From Simonsiella muelleri ATCC 29453 (GTDB taxonomy: Bacteria > Pseudomonadota > Gammaproteobacteria > Burkholderiales > Neisseriaceae), in NCBI RefSeq assembly GCF_002951835.1, contig NZ_CP019448.1:2232001-2296000 (forward strand): DNA of 64,000 bases, given 5' to 3'. Position numbers and translations under genes: made by a program. Positions 18,170 through 26,995 of the stretch are shown here, piece by piece (the first letter of the stretch is position 1; each line of letters opens with the position of its first letter). A model generated the notes under the pieces. The model had not been told where the DNA came from and did not search any database. It saw nothing but the letters and a program-made list of their open reading frames with translations.

Positions 18170-18988
18170 TTAGAGCCTGTGTTCATCAATCACTTTTTCA
18201 TTCAAATATTCAACGGGAATTTTACAAACAGGAATCGGCTGAATTTTGTGTTGGGTGGCGCGATTCAATTTCACAAAAATATCAAATACTTCTAATTCTC
18301 TCCCTGACAAACTCTCACGCGATACGCCTGCTGCCACTTGCATCATGGCGTGTTCCAACTCGGGATAAGTCGCGCCCATTTGCTGCTCATCGGTACGCTC
18401 GCCGTCCCACAAACCATCAGTAGGCGCAGCGATTTGAATGGCTTGCGAAACGTCTAATTCTTTTGCTAATTCATAAACTTGGGTTTTTAATAAATCGGCA
18501 ATTGGGCTAATGTCCACGCCGCCATCGCCGTATTTGGTGAAAAAGCCGACACCAAAATCTTCTACTTTATTGCCTGTACCCGCAACCAATAAGCCGTTAA
18601 TTTGTCCGTAAAAATATAAAGTTGTCATGCGTAAACGAGAACGTGTATTTGCCATTGCCAAATCCCTATTTTTGGTTTTCAGGCTGCCTGACACGGTTTG
18701 TTCAAATTGCTCAAATGTAGGGGTTAAATCAACGGTTTGGCTGCGAACATTGCTGAATTTGGCTTGCAAATCGGCGATGTGCGTGGCGGCTCTGTCAAAC
18801 TGGTCGGCTTTTTGACGAATCGGCATATTCAAACACAACACATCTAAACCCGTTTTTGCACAAAGTGTTGAGACCACAGCAGAATCCACACCTCCCGACA
18901 CCCCCACGACAAAACCATTCACACGCGCTTGAATGGCGTAATCTTTCAACCAAGCTGTGATGTGCTGGATAACTAATTGAGTATTCAT
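18170..18988 (-). CDS. nadE: NAD synthetase (ammonia-dependent type)
   Basis: A 272-aa NadE without a glutaminase domain. It adenylates nicotinate adenine dinucleotide and amidates it to NAD. The PP-loop is SGGVDSA (residues 31-37). GTGNKVEDFGVGFFTKYGDGG and APTDGLWDGERTDE are the other family blocks. The last five codons and stop (DEHRL) read through a sequence resembling one end of repeat A, so the C-terminus may have been altered by an old insertion. A nicotinamidase gene lies 2.6 kb away. Confidence 0.95.
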   Translation of the reverse strand: MNTQLVIQHITAWLKDYAIQARVNGFVVGVSGGVDSAVVSTLCAKTGLDVLCLNMPIRQKADQFDRAATHIADLQAKFSNVRSQTVDLTPTFEQFEQTVSGSLKTKNRDLAMANTRSRLRMTTLYFYGQINGLLVAGTGNKVEDFGVGFFTKYGDGGVDISPIADLLKTQVYELAKELDVSQAIQIAAPTDGLWDGERTDEQQMGATYPELEHAMMQVAAGVSRESLSGRELEVFDIFVKLNRATQHKIQPIPVCKIPVEYLNEKVIDEHRL

Positions 18989-19069
18989 GGTACAGCTCCG
19001 AAAAGATTTGAATTATACAGACTTTGAACTGCTAAAATGTGAAGTTTCCATTCAAAAGGCAGCCTGAAA

Positions 19070-20176
19070 ATGAAATTTCCTTTAATATTCATCACAGTAT
19101 TAATTTTATTACAATTTCTAACCTACAATTTGGCGCGTGTGCTGATGTGGCAATTCAATATTCGCCATCAACGCGCACGCAAATGGATAATCGCCTTACT
19201 TTTTGTTTTTACTGATGGTTTATTATTGATTCACGCGTTGCACTTGGTGCAAGCGTTTCGGTTTGTGGCAAATTGGTTGGTGGTTTTGTGGTTTACGTTT
19301 ATGGTAACGGTGGTGGTGGTTACGCTGGCAAAAATTTTGCGAAAATTCAAGCATTATCAAAATGATGCAAATTTATTAAACCGAGATTTGCGTGTGGTTG
19401 CGCCATTATTGTGGGTGGGTTTATTTGGCTGGGCGTTTTACAATGCGTACACACCTGTTGTGAAACATATTTCCATTGAAATTGACAAACCACTGGCAAA
19501 ACCTGTGCGCATTGGCATGACGGCAGATTTGCATTTAGGTAGGCTGGTTGGGGCGCGGCAATTAGACAAACTAGCCAATATTATGCAACAAAATCAGGTA
19601 GATATTATTCTATTGCCAGGAGACATTATGGACGATGACACAGTGGTGTATGAAGCCGACCAAATGCAACCGCATTTAACCAAATTGCGTGCGCCATTAG
19701 GGGTATATGCAACTTTGGGTAATCATGATTTGTTTGGACACCAAAATGAAATCGTACAAGCCATTGAACAAGCTGGTATTCAAGTTTTGTGGGATGATGT
19801 GCTACACATTGACAACCGCTTTTGGTTGGTGGGACGCCCCGATAACCTAGACACCCATCGCGCCCAAACCGCCGATTTATTGAAACACACAAACCCCCGT
19901 GAACCCGTATTTTTGCTAGACCATCGCCCCGATAAAATCAATGAACACTCGCAATTGCCCATTGATTTACAAGTATCTGGACATGTGCATAATGGGCAAA
20001 TTTTCCCACTTAATTTTTTGGTGTACGCCATTAATCGAGTATCGTATGGTTATGAAAAAATCAATCAAGGGCATTTTGTGGTAACGTCTGGATTTGGCTT
20101 TTGGGGCGTGCCATTTCGCTTGGCATCACAATCAGAAGTGTGGATAATTGATGTCAAAGGCAAATCCATTCATTAA
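19070..20176 (+). CDS. Membrane-anchored metallophosphoesterase (YkuE-like)
   Basis: A 368-aa protein with three or four membrane segments in the first ~130 residues and a calcineurin-type phosphoesterase domain after residue 145. Metal ligands: Asp153/His155 in TADLHLG, Asp185 in LPGDIMDDD, the GNHDLFG asparagine-histidine pair and GHVHNGQ. This domain order matches the YkuE/UDP-2,3-diacylglucosamine-hydrolase-like group, but the substrate cannot be read from sequence. The ATG comes right after a DUS, so no clear ribosome site exists. Repeat A copy 2 begins 29 bases after the stop. Confidence 0.85.
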   Translation: MKFPLIFITVLILLQFLTYNLARVLMWQFNIRHQRARKWIIALLFVFTDGLLLIHALHLVQAFRFVANWLVVLWFTFMVTVVVVTLAKILRKFKHYQNDANLLNRDLRVVAPLLWVGLFGWAFYNAYTPVVKHISIEIDKPLAKPVRIGMTADLHLGRLVGARQLDKLANIMQQNQVDIILLPGDIMDDDTVVYEADQMQPHLTKLRAPLGVYATLGNHDLFGHQNEIVQAIEQAGIQVLWDDVLHIDNRFWLVGRPDNLDTHRAQTADLLKHTNPREPVFLLDHRPDKINEHSQLPIDLQVSGHVHNGQIFPLNFLVYAINRVSYGYEKINQGHFVVTSGFGFWGVPFRLASQSEVWIIDVKGKSIH

Positions 20177-20204
20177 AATTTGATTTTGGTTTTCAGCCTC
20201 AATA

Positions 20205-20367
20205 AGAACCTGTATTCACAGCCAAGCGCGATGTCTTTTTGCCCCATTTAGCACGCCTGCTGCGTTGAATTTCATGCCAATAGGAACGCTATTGACACAA
20301 AATTCGCCTGACATTCGCACCAACTGGGACAAAAATCCATTTCACGTTGGCTATGAATACAGGTTCT
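20205..20367. repeat. Repeat A, copy 2
   Basis: 163 bp, starting AGAACCTGTATTCACAG and ending in the inverted CTATGAATACAGGTTCT. Same orientation as copy 3 and opposite to copies 1 and 5. It fills most of the gap before the EEP gene. Confidence 0.88.
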
Positions 20368-20433
20368 AAGATAATTTATCATATATCATACGGCTGTTGC
20401 ACGGCTGCCTGAAACATCATGTGAATCACAACT

Positions 20434-21528
20434 ATGTTATTACTTTCTTTTTCTCTGCCAATGGGCGATTGGTTTTTATTTGGTTTATTGCTGCTGCCAG
20501 TGGTAGCAACTCTGTTGTCGCTGGTTAGGCATGACCATTGGGTTTGGCGCATTTTTGATTTCCCACGTTTACAAATTGCGGCAATCAGTTTGTTGTGTAT
20601 GTTGCTGAATGAATTATTCCAACAAAGCGACAGTTTACTATTTACCTGCATGGAATACGTTAATTTTGCGTGCGCAGTATGGCAAATTTGGCAAATCAGC
20701 GCGTACACGCCTTTACGCCCCAAACAAGTGCAAGCGTATACTGGCACAGAAAATGGGCGTACCATCAGTATTTTAACCAGCAATGTACTCACACCCAATC
20801 GTCAAGCCAACAAATTAATTGCACTGATTCAACAATATCAACCCCATATTTTTCTCACATTAGAAAGCGATAAATGGTGGGAAGAACAATTGTCAGTTTT
20901 GGAAACAGATTATCCACACACAGTTAAAATTCCTTTGGATAATCTGTATGGTATGCATTTATACAGCCGTTTACCATTAAAAGATGCAGAAATTTTGTAT
21001 CGCGTTCGCGAAGATATTCCCTCTATTCGTGCGCTGGTGCAATTGGAAAGCAGCGAATGGATTCAAATTTATTGCTTGCACCCCATGCCTCCCAGCCCCA
21101 CTGAAGCCGAAATGTCTACCGAACGCGATGGCGAATTATTATTAGTAGGTAAAGAAATTGCCAAAACCCATAGAGCTTGCATGGTGTTTGGTGATTTGAA
21201 TGATGTGGCGTGGTCGGATACATCGCGTTTATTTCAGCGCATCAGTGGTTTGCTTGACCCTCGCGTGGGACGTGGTTTGTATAATACATTTCATGCCAAT
21301 TATCCCTTGTTCCGCTATCCACTGGACCATATTTTCCACAGTACAGATTTTTTGGTATGCGAATTGAAGGTGTTGCCGCATATGGGTTCTGACCATTTTC
21401 CTGTTTATGGTAAATTTCAATACGCGCCAGCCGCTGATTTGATTCACGAAACACCAGAAGCCACACAAAAAGACCATGCTCAAGCTACCGAAAAAATTGA
21501 AGCTGCTGACCCCATTCAAAAATCATAA
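20434..21528 (+). CDS. Membrane-anchored EEP-family protein
   Basis: A 364-aa protein with hydrophobic segments at about residues 14-30, 47-62 and 74-90, then an EEP domain: Asn117 in LTSNVL, Glu144 in TLESD, CLHPMPP, FGDLND, PLDHIFHS and GSDHFPVYG. This topology is that of the DUF-type membrane endonuclease/exonuclease/phosphatase proteins common in Proteobacteria, with the catalytic domain probably periplasmic. The substrate is unknown, with phospholipid or nucleotide phosphodiester both possible. The tail (after ~residue 335) is Ala/Glu/Lys-rich and probably disordered. The start is not supported by a clear ribosome site. Confidence 0.8.
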   Translation: MLLLSFSLPMGDWFLFGLLLLPVVATLLSLVRHDHWVWRIFDFPRLQIAAISLLCMLLNELFQQSDSLLFTCMEYVNFACAVWQIWQISAYTPLRPKQVQAYTGTENGRTISILTSNVLTPNRQANKLIALIQQYQPHIFLTLESDKWWEEQLSVLETDYPHTVKIPLDNLYGMHLYSRLPLKDAEILYRVREDIPSIRALVQLESSEWIQIYCLHPMPPSPTEAEMSTERDGELLLVGKEIAKTHRACMVFGDLNDVAWSDTSRLFQRISGLLDPRVGRGLYNTFHANYPLFRYPLDHIFHSTDFLVCELKVLPHMGSDHFPVYGKFQYAPAADLIHETPEATQKDHAQATEKIEAADPIQKS

Positions 21529-21548
21529 CAACTGGACGCGCAGTACTT

Positions 21549-22184
21549 TCAGGCAGCCTGAAGATATTGCGCCACCGCCACCGCGTTATCCAAAATGATT
21601 GCGCCAGCCGCTGCCATTTCGTCCCATGCTGCCGCCACAGTGTCCGCCGCAATCCCACGACACGCTGCCTGATTCACAATCACTCGCCAATCACCTCCAC
21701 GCAACAACTGCAAAACCGTTGATTTAACACAATAATCCGTTGCCAATCCGCCCACAATAATCACGGTTGCGCCACGTACTGTCAGCCATTCAATTAAGCC
21801 CGTACTCAATCGCTCACGTACATCATGAAAACACGCACCATATGGGTGCAATTGGGGCGAGACCCCTTTCCAAACACAAAAATCGTATTCGGTCTCTTCA
21901 GGTAAATTATCTAATAATTCAAATCCATAAGTTCCTACCATCGCGTGAGACACCCATTTTTCAGGTGCATCAGGCAACCCCGTTGTCTGCAAAATTTCAG
22001 CAGGCAAATCGCACAACCATTGAGCGTGTGGCGAATGCGCATCTTTGGTCATCACGCGAAAATTGGCAAGTTTAGCTTGTGCATTCAATTCATTAACAAT
22101 TTCATCGCCTCCCACCACAGGTAATTCATTCGGGCAAAGTGGTGTGAATGTTTTCTGCGCATCAACATCAATAGAAACAATCAT
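21549..22184 (-). CDS. pncA: Nicotinamidase (isochorismatase-fold amidase)
   Basis: A 211-aa PncA-type amidase that converts nicotinamide to nicotinate, feeding NAD salvage. Catalytic triad candidates: Asp8 (with Gln10 in DAQKTF), Lys106 in CVWKG and Cys152 in LATDYCVKST. Metal ligands are probably Asp48, His50 and His80 (KDAHSPH and WVSHAMVGTYG). The final DNAVAVAQYLQAA helix is normal. Combined with nadE 2.6 kb away this suggests a salvage route to NAD in the same neighbourhood, although the genes are not one operon. A related isochorismatase-family amidase is the alternative. Confidence 0.85.
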   Translation of the reverse strand: MIVSIDVDAQKTFTPLCPNELPVVGGDEIVNELNAQAKLANFRVMTKDAHSPHAQWLCDLPAEILQTTGLPDAPEKWVSHAMVGTYGFELLDNLPEETEYDFCVWKGVSPQLHPYGACFHDVRERLSTGLIEWLTVRGATVIIVGGLATDYCVKSTVLQLLRGGDWRVIVNQAACRGIAADTVAAAWDEMAAAGAIILDNAVAVAQYLQAA

Positions 22185-22351
22185 TTATCAATCCTTACAT
22201 TGAATTAATTAACAAAATATTTTTTCAGGCAGCCTGTCAATGATTTTGTGAATTGATTTGCTGGACACACAATCACTGCCCAAAAACAGAGTTTATATCG
22301 CAATCAATTGAATTTGGCTACAATATTATTTTTCACATTCAAATAAACATC

Positions 22352-23875
22352 ATGTATCGCCATTTAATTACATTTATTATTTCTTTGATTCCAATTGGTT
22401 TTTTACTGATAACGGTCGTTGTGCCGTTGTGGGCGATGCTGCAATATGACGACAGCGCACCGCTTTGGCGTGAAATTTTATCGGACGATTATTACCGTAA
22501 CCGATTGATTTGGACAATTTTTCAGGCTGCCTGTACCAGTATTTTGGCGATTGTATTGGCATTACCGATGGGTTGGGCATTGGCAAGACTGCAATTTATC
22601 GGACGCAATTGGTTGATTAAATTAATGATGTTGCCATTTATTATGCCAACATTGGTCGCTGGCATGGGTGTATTGGCGTTGTTTGGTGAACACGGTATTG
22701 TGTGGCAAGGTTGGCAAGATACACCTTATTTATTGATTTATGGGAATATTTTCTTTAATTTACCCGTAGCGGTTTTGGCAGCGCAACAAGGTTTTCAGGC
22801 TGTCCCTGCTAGCCGTTTAGCAGCAATACAAACGTTGGGGGCAAATGCGTGGCAACGATTTTATCACGCTGAACTCCCCGTTTTGCGCAACTGGCTAATT
22901 GGTGCGATGTGTTTGATTTTTTTGTATTGTTTTTCGGGATTTGGGTTGGCGTTATTATTAGGCGGACAAAAATATGCCACCATAGAAGTAGAAATTTATC
23001 AATTAATTGCATATGAATTAGACATGAGTCGGGCGACAGTTTTGGTGTGGCTGGTGTTGGGCGTTACTGCATTGGCAGGCGGCGCATTTGCATGGCTAAG
23101 TCGCCGCCCGATTGGCAAAATCCAAACAAGGCAGCCTGAAAAACCACGTGGCATCAAACAAAAATGTGTGTTGGGATTTTTGTGGTTGATGTGGGGATTT
23201 TTTTGCGTGTTGCCATTGGGTGCGGTGGTGTTTCGGGCTGCCTTATCGGTTGATGGGTGGACAATTTTGACCGATGATGACACACTCATTGCCATCAAAA
23301 ACACACTTAAATTCACCAGTTTAACTTTGTTATTGGCATTGATTTTAGGGTTGACACACGCAGCATTAGCACGGCGTGTGCAGTGGATTCGCAGCATCAC
23401 ATTTTTGCCATTTATGATTTCGCCTGTGTGTTTGGCGTTTGGCGTGTTACTGAAATATCCTGATTGGTCAGATGATTTGACTTTGCTGATTAGTTTGTAC
23501 GCGCTTTTAGCATATCCTTTTGTTACTAAAGATATTTTGGCAAAATGGGACACGCTGCCTGAACATTATTTTCAAGCGGTGCGCGTTTTGGGTGCGAATC
23601 GTTTTCAGGCTGCCTTTTGGGTAACGCTGCCATTGTTATTGCCTGCAATGCGGCGCGGTTTGACGTTTGCGGCGGCAACTTGTGTGGGCGAATTTGCGGC
23701 GACTTTATTTTTGTCGCGCCCAGAATGGACAACACTCACCACGTTGATTTACCAAAAATTAGGCAAAGTCGGCGCAGAAAATTATCAACAAGCCTTGATT
23801 TTAACTGTTTTATTAATGAGTTTGGCGATTCTGGTGTTTTTGCTATTGGACAAGCAACACGATAAGGGCAATTGA
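22352..23875 (+). CDS. thiP: Thiamine-type ABC transporter permease
   Basis: A 507-aa fused permease with two homologous halves of six membrane segments each, as in ThiP and FbpB-like transporters. The two EAA-type loops are ASRLAAIQTLGANAWQ and YFQAVRVLGANRFQ. The call ThiP rather than an iron permease rests on size, on CVGEFAATLFLSRPEW near the end, and on a thiB-like gene at 61352. No thiQ ATPase gene adjoins, which is unusual. ATG at 22352 begins at the first membrane helix; the upstream open frame is rejected. I see no TPP riboswitch. Confidence 0.8.
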   Translation: MYRHLITFIISLIPIGFLLITVVVPLWAMLQYDDSAPLWREILSDDYYRNRLIWTIFQAACTSILAIVLALPMGWALARLQFIGRNWLIKLMMLPFIMPTLVAGMGVLALFGEHGIVWQGWQDTPYLLIYGNIFFNLPVAVLAAQQGFQAVPASRLAAIQTLGANAWQRFYHAELPVLRNWLIGAMCLIFLYCFSGFGLALLLGGQKYATIEVEIYQLIAYELDMSRATVLVWLVLGVTALAGGAFAWLSRRPIGKIQTRQPEKPRGIKQKCVLGFLWLMWGFFCVLPLGAVVFRAALSVDGWTILTDDDTLIAIKNTLKFTSLTLLLALILGLTHAALARRVQWIRSITFLPFMISPVCLAFGVLLKYPDWSDDLTLLISLYALLAYPFVTKDILAKWDTLPEHYFQAVRVLGANRFQAAFWVTLPLLLPAMRRGLTFAAATCVGEFAATLFLSRPEWTTLTTLIYQKLGKVGAENYQQALILTVLLMSLAILVFLLLDKQHDKGN

Positions 23876-23968
23876 CAACAAATTCACTATAGATTGCGCG
23901 GAATGTGGTTTTTCTAGTAAACTGATCGTTTGCTTATCAAAAATAATACTTCATTTGAAAGCAGTCTA

Positions 23969-24131
23969 AGAACCTGTATTCACAGCCAAGCGCGATGTCT
24001 TTTTGCCCCATTTAGCACGCCTGCTGCGTTGAATTTCACGCTAATAGGAACGCTATCAGCATGAAATTCGCCTGACATTCGTACCAACTGGAACAAAAAT
24101 CCATTTTACGTTGGCTATGAATACAGGTTCT
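23969..24131. repeat. Repeat A, copy 3
   Basis: 163 bp, nearly identical to copy 2 with a few substitutions. Its last base is four bases from the -35 element of the dnaJ promoter. Confidence 0.88.
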
Positions 24132-24135
24132 AAAA

Positions 24136-24163
24136 CTTGATTTTTGATTGTTTTGCCCCATAT
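24136..24163 (+). promoter_or_regulatory. Sigma-32-like heat-shock promoter of dnaJ
   Basis: CTTGATT and CCCCATAT are separated by 13 bp. This is close to the RpoH consensus (CTTGAAA, 13-15 bp, CCCCATNT) and 38 bp before the dnaJ ATG. Confidence 0.7.
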
Positions 24164-24200
24164 TGGCAACAACCTAATTCACAATTAAAAAGAAAAAATT

Positions 24201-25343
24201 ATGAGTAAAGACTTATATCAAATATTGGGTGTTCCCAAATCTGCCAGCGATGATGACATTAAAAAAGCCTATCGCAAATTGGCAATGAAATATCACCCAG
24301 ACCGAAATCCTGACAACAAAGAAGCTGAAGAAAAATTCAAAGAAGTACAAAATGCTTACGCAATTTTGTCTGATGCCCAAAAACGCGCCACTTATGACCA
24401 ATTTGGTAATGCCGCTTTTGAAAATAATGGTGCTGGTGCTGGCGGTGGATTTGGCGGTTTTGGTGGGTTCGGCGGCTCACAAAGTTTTGATTTCGGCGAT
24501 ATTTTTAGCCAAATGTTCGGTGGTGGTGGTGGCAGCGCACGCCAACAAAACTTCCAAGGCGCAGATTTACAATACTCCGTAGAAATTTCATTAGAAGAAG
24601 CCGCCACAGGTATTCGCAAACAAATTACCGTCCCCACTTACGATGAATGCGATGTATGCCATGGTTCAGGCGCAAAACCTGGTAGCTCCGCCACAACTTG
24701 CTCCACTTGCCATGGTACAGGCACGGTTCACGTTCGCCAAGCCATCTTCCAAATTCAACAAACTTGCCCTACCTGCCATGGCACAGGCAAAGAAATCAAA
24801 GACCCTTGCACCAAATGTCATGGTGAAGGACGCGTGGCAACAACAAAAACCGTTGAAGTCAATATCCCTGCTGGCATTGATAATGGACAACGTATTCGTT
24901 TGAGTGGTGAAGGCGAACCTGGTATGCGTGGCGCACCTGCTGGTGATTTGTACATTCATGTAAGCGTTAAACCACACAAAGTATTCCATCGCGACCCTGA
25001 AGCACCGACCGATTTACATTGCGAATTACCCATTAGCTTCCCAACCGCAGCACTCGGCGGCGAGGTGGAAGTCCCCACATTGGACGGCAAAGTCAAATTA
25101 AGCGTTCCCGCTGGCACACAAAATGGTAAACGTTTGCGCATCAAAGGCAAAGGCATGAAATCGGTTCGCAGCAGCTTGGTAGGTGATTTATATTGTCATG
25201 TGGTGGTGGAAACACCCGTGAATTTGACCGAACGCCAAAAAGAATTGTTGCAAGAATTTGAAAACCTCACTTCAACCGACCGCAGCCAAACCCCGAAACA
25301 AAAAGGCTTTTTGGATAAATTAAAAGAAATGTTTGATAATTAA
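24201..25343 (+). CDS. dnaJ: Chaperone protein DnaJ
   Basis: Class A J-protein (380 aa), co-chaperone of DnaK. J domain with HPD at 32-34, a long Gly/Phe linker (about residues 75-115) that includes runs of glycine, and a zinc-binding region with four CxxCxGxG repeats (CDVCHGSG, CSTCHGTG, CPTCHGTG, CTKCHGEG). Two C-terminal beta domains with VPAGTQNGKRLRIKGKG follow. dnaK is not adjacent. A sigma-32-like promoter upstream and a strong terminator downstream indicate a single-gene heat-shock unit. Confidence 0.97.
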   Translation: MSKDLYQILGVPKSASDDDIKKAYRKLAMKYHPDRNPDNKEAEEKFKEVQNAYAILSDAQKRATYDQFGNAAFENNGAGAGGGFGGFGGFGGSQSFDFGDIFSQMFGGGGGSARQQNFQGADLQYSVEISLEEAATGIRKQITVPTYDECDVCHGSGAKPGSSATTCSTCHGTGTVHVRQAIFQIQQTCPTCHGTGKEIKDPCTKCHGEGRVATTKTVEVNIPAGIDNGQRIRLSGEGEPGMRGAPAGDLYIHVSVKPHKVFHRDPEAPTDLHCELPISFPTAALGGEVEVPTLDGKVKLSVPAGTQNGKRLRIKGKGMKSVRSSLVGDLYCHVVVETPVNLTERQKELLQEFENLTSTDRSQTPKQKGFLDKLKEMFDN

Positions 25344-25351
25344 ATCAATTA

Positions 25352-25387
25352 AAAAAAGGGCGGATAATGATGTATTCGCCCTTTTTT
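25352..25387 (+). terminator. dnaJ terminator
   Basis: AAAAAAGGGCG and CGCCCTTTTTT form a perfect 11-bp stem with a 14-nt loop, then a T-rich tail. Confidence 0.88.
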
Positions 25388-25474
25388 ATTTTATCTATAA
25401 TTTGAACGCGCAATAATCTTTCAGGCAGCCTGAAAAAATCATTTATCTCCTCTTTTAACATGTTAGGAATCGAC

Positions 25475-26203
25475 ATGACCCAAACCAATCCCAATGTAGA
25501 TGCCGCTGAAATTGAAAAATTCAGCAAACTTGCCGACAAATGGTGGGACAAAACTGGCGAATTCAAACCACTCCACGATATCAATCCCTTGAGACTTAAC
25601 TACATTAATCACCACGCTCACATCGCCAATAAAATCATCGTGGACGTTGGCTGCGGTGGTGGTATTTTAACCGAAAGCATTGCCACATCAGGCGCACAAA
25701 GCGTGTTGGGTGTGGACATGGCAGAACGCTCATTAGCCGCCGCCACTGCACATGCTCAAGCGCAAGACTTGGCAAATGTGACCTATCGTTGCGTGAGTGT
25801 GGAAGATTTAGCAGCAGAACAACCACATGGTTTTGATGTGGTTACGTGTATGGAAATGCTTGAACACGTCCCCGATCCAGCGTCTGTGATTCGTGCTTGC
25901 GCCAAATTAGTCAAACCCGATGGCATGGTGTTTTTCTCAACCATCAACCGCAACCCGAAATCGTATTTACACGCGATTTTTGGCGCAGAATATCTGCTCA
26001 ATCTCGTCCCCAAAGGTACGCACGATTGGCAAAAATTCATCACACCATCAGAATTAGCGCGAATGTGCCGCATGGCAGGGTTAGACGTAGTGGATATTTG
26101 TGGCATGGGCTACAATCCCATTTTGCAAAATTATCATTTGAATGAAAATGTTTCTGTGAATTATATGGTGGCGTGTTGCCCAAAATACAGTGAATATAGG
26201 TAG
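25475..26203 (+). CDS. ubiG: Ubiquinone biosynthesis O-methyltransferase
   Basis: UbiG (242 aa) carries out both O-methylations in ubiquinone synthesis. SAM motif I is VDVGCGGGILTE, then VDMAERSL and the post-motif VTCMEMLEHVPDP. SKLADKWWDKTGEFKPLHDINP is the UbiG-specific N-terminus. Two ATGs are in frame. The second (25475) is favoured because AGGA lies seven bases upstream, inside the longer version. The final codons and the sequence after the stop resemble one end of repeat A. A typical length for the family. Confidence 0.94.
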   Translation: MTQTNPNVDAAEIEKFSKLADKWWDKTGEFKPLHDINPLRLNYINHHAHIANKIIVDVGCGGGILTESIATSGAQSVLGVDMAERSLAAATAHAQAQDLANVTYRCVSVEDLAAEQPHGFDVVTCMEMLEHVPDPASVIRACAKLVKPDGMVFFSTINRNPKSYLHAIFGAEYLLNLVPKGTHDWQKFITPSELARMCRMAGLDVVDICGMGYNPILQNYHLNENVSVNYMVACCPKYSEYR

Positions 26204-26253
26204 GTTCTAATTCACTATATATTCATTCGCTGGACGTAACGCACCCTCTTCCA

Positions 26254-26811
26254 TCAACGTAATCTTTCGGCGGAAAATGGATTCATAATCTGACTAGGCT
26301 GCTTGTATCCACCTGTTTTCCCGCCAATAATCAACACATCGCGCCCAAATTGTCGGCGCGTTTCTCGTTCTGTGCGACACGGTCGTTTTTTGGCACGATT
26401 GCATGACGTGGACACCAACGCATTTTTTGCCAACCAACAAACTTGTCGCGCTACATCATGTCTCGGCACACGAACCGCTAAACTGCCACGTCTACGCCCA
26501 CGTAAAAGCGGTAACACACTGGCACGCGCAGGTAAAATCAACGTGGTCGGTGGATCGGTTTGCCAAATTTGTTGATATTGCTGAATGTCGTTTTCAGGCA
26601 GCCTTTTTAATAGCGGCGCAAGTTGCCTAAAATTTTGCCCAATAGTAATCAATCCTTTGTGTTGTGGGCGTTTTTTGATGTGCAAAATACGCCTAATGCC
26701 CACAATATGATTCGGTAGACACCCCAATCCATAACAAAATTCAGTCGGATAAGCAATCACGCCGCCGCGTTTAAGATGGGCGCGTAATGTGTAGGCGTTG
26801 ATTCGTTGCAT
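26254..26811 (-). CDS. tsaC: TsaC/YrdC-like threonylcarbamoyl-AMP synthase
   Basis: A 185-aa protein of the Sua5/YciO/YrdC fold. TsaC makes threonylcarbamoyl-AMP from threonine, bicarbonate and ATP for the t6A37 modification of ANN-decoding tRNAs. Seen: GGVIAYPTEFCYGLGC near the N-terminus, the KKRPQHKGLI block, PPTTLILPA, and VSTSCNRAKKRPC where family members have VSTSANxSG. Cys replaces the usual Ala, a small change. ATG at 26811 with GGA upstream is chosen over a TTG 18 bases further out. The C-terminus is basic. YciO-type paralogs are the alternative. Confidence 0.85.
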   Translation of the reverse strand: MQRINAYTLRAHLKRGGVIAYPTEFCYGLGCLPNHIVGIRRILHIKKRPQHKGLITIGQNFRQLAPLLKRLPENDIQQYQQIWQTDPPTTLILPARASVLPLLRGRRRGSLAVRVPRHDVARQVCWLAKNALVSTSCNRAKKRPCRTERETRRQFGRDVLIIGGKTGGYKQPSQIMNPFSAERLR

Positions 26812-26995
26812 ATCAATTATTCCATTCAAAATGTAAAAATCGCATCATACCGCAAACTATTTTGATGTTTAAATTTTCGGATTGAAAGATTAATTTTTTT
26901 GATTGATTCACTTAAAGCATCGTTCTCGCCAGACACTCAATCCTTCAGGCTGCCTTTTCTGTTAAAATTAGCGTTTTTATCAGGATAAAAACATC

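Noticed and set aside
22253..22351. N-terminal extension of thiP, and a TPP riboswitch there
   Set aside because: The extension has no family match. The characteristic riboswitch core (CUGAGA and ACCUGA) is not seen.
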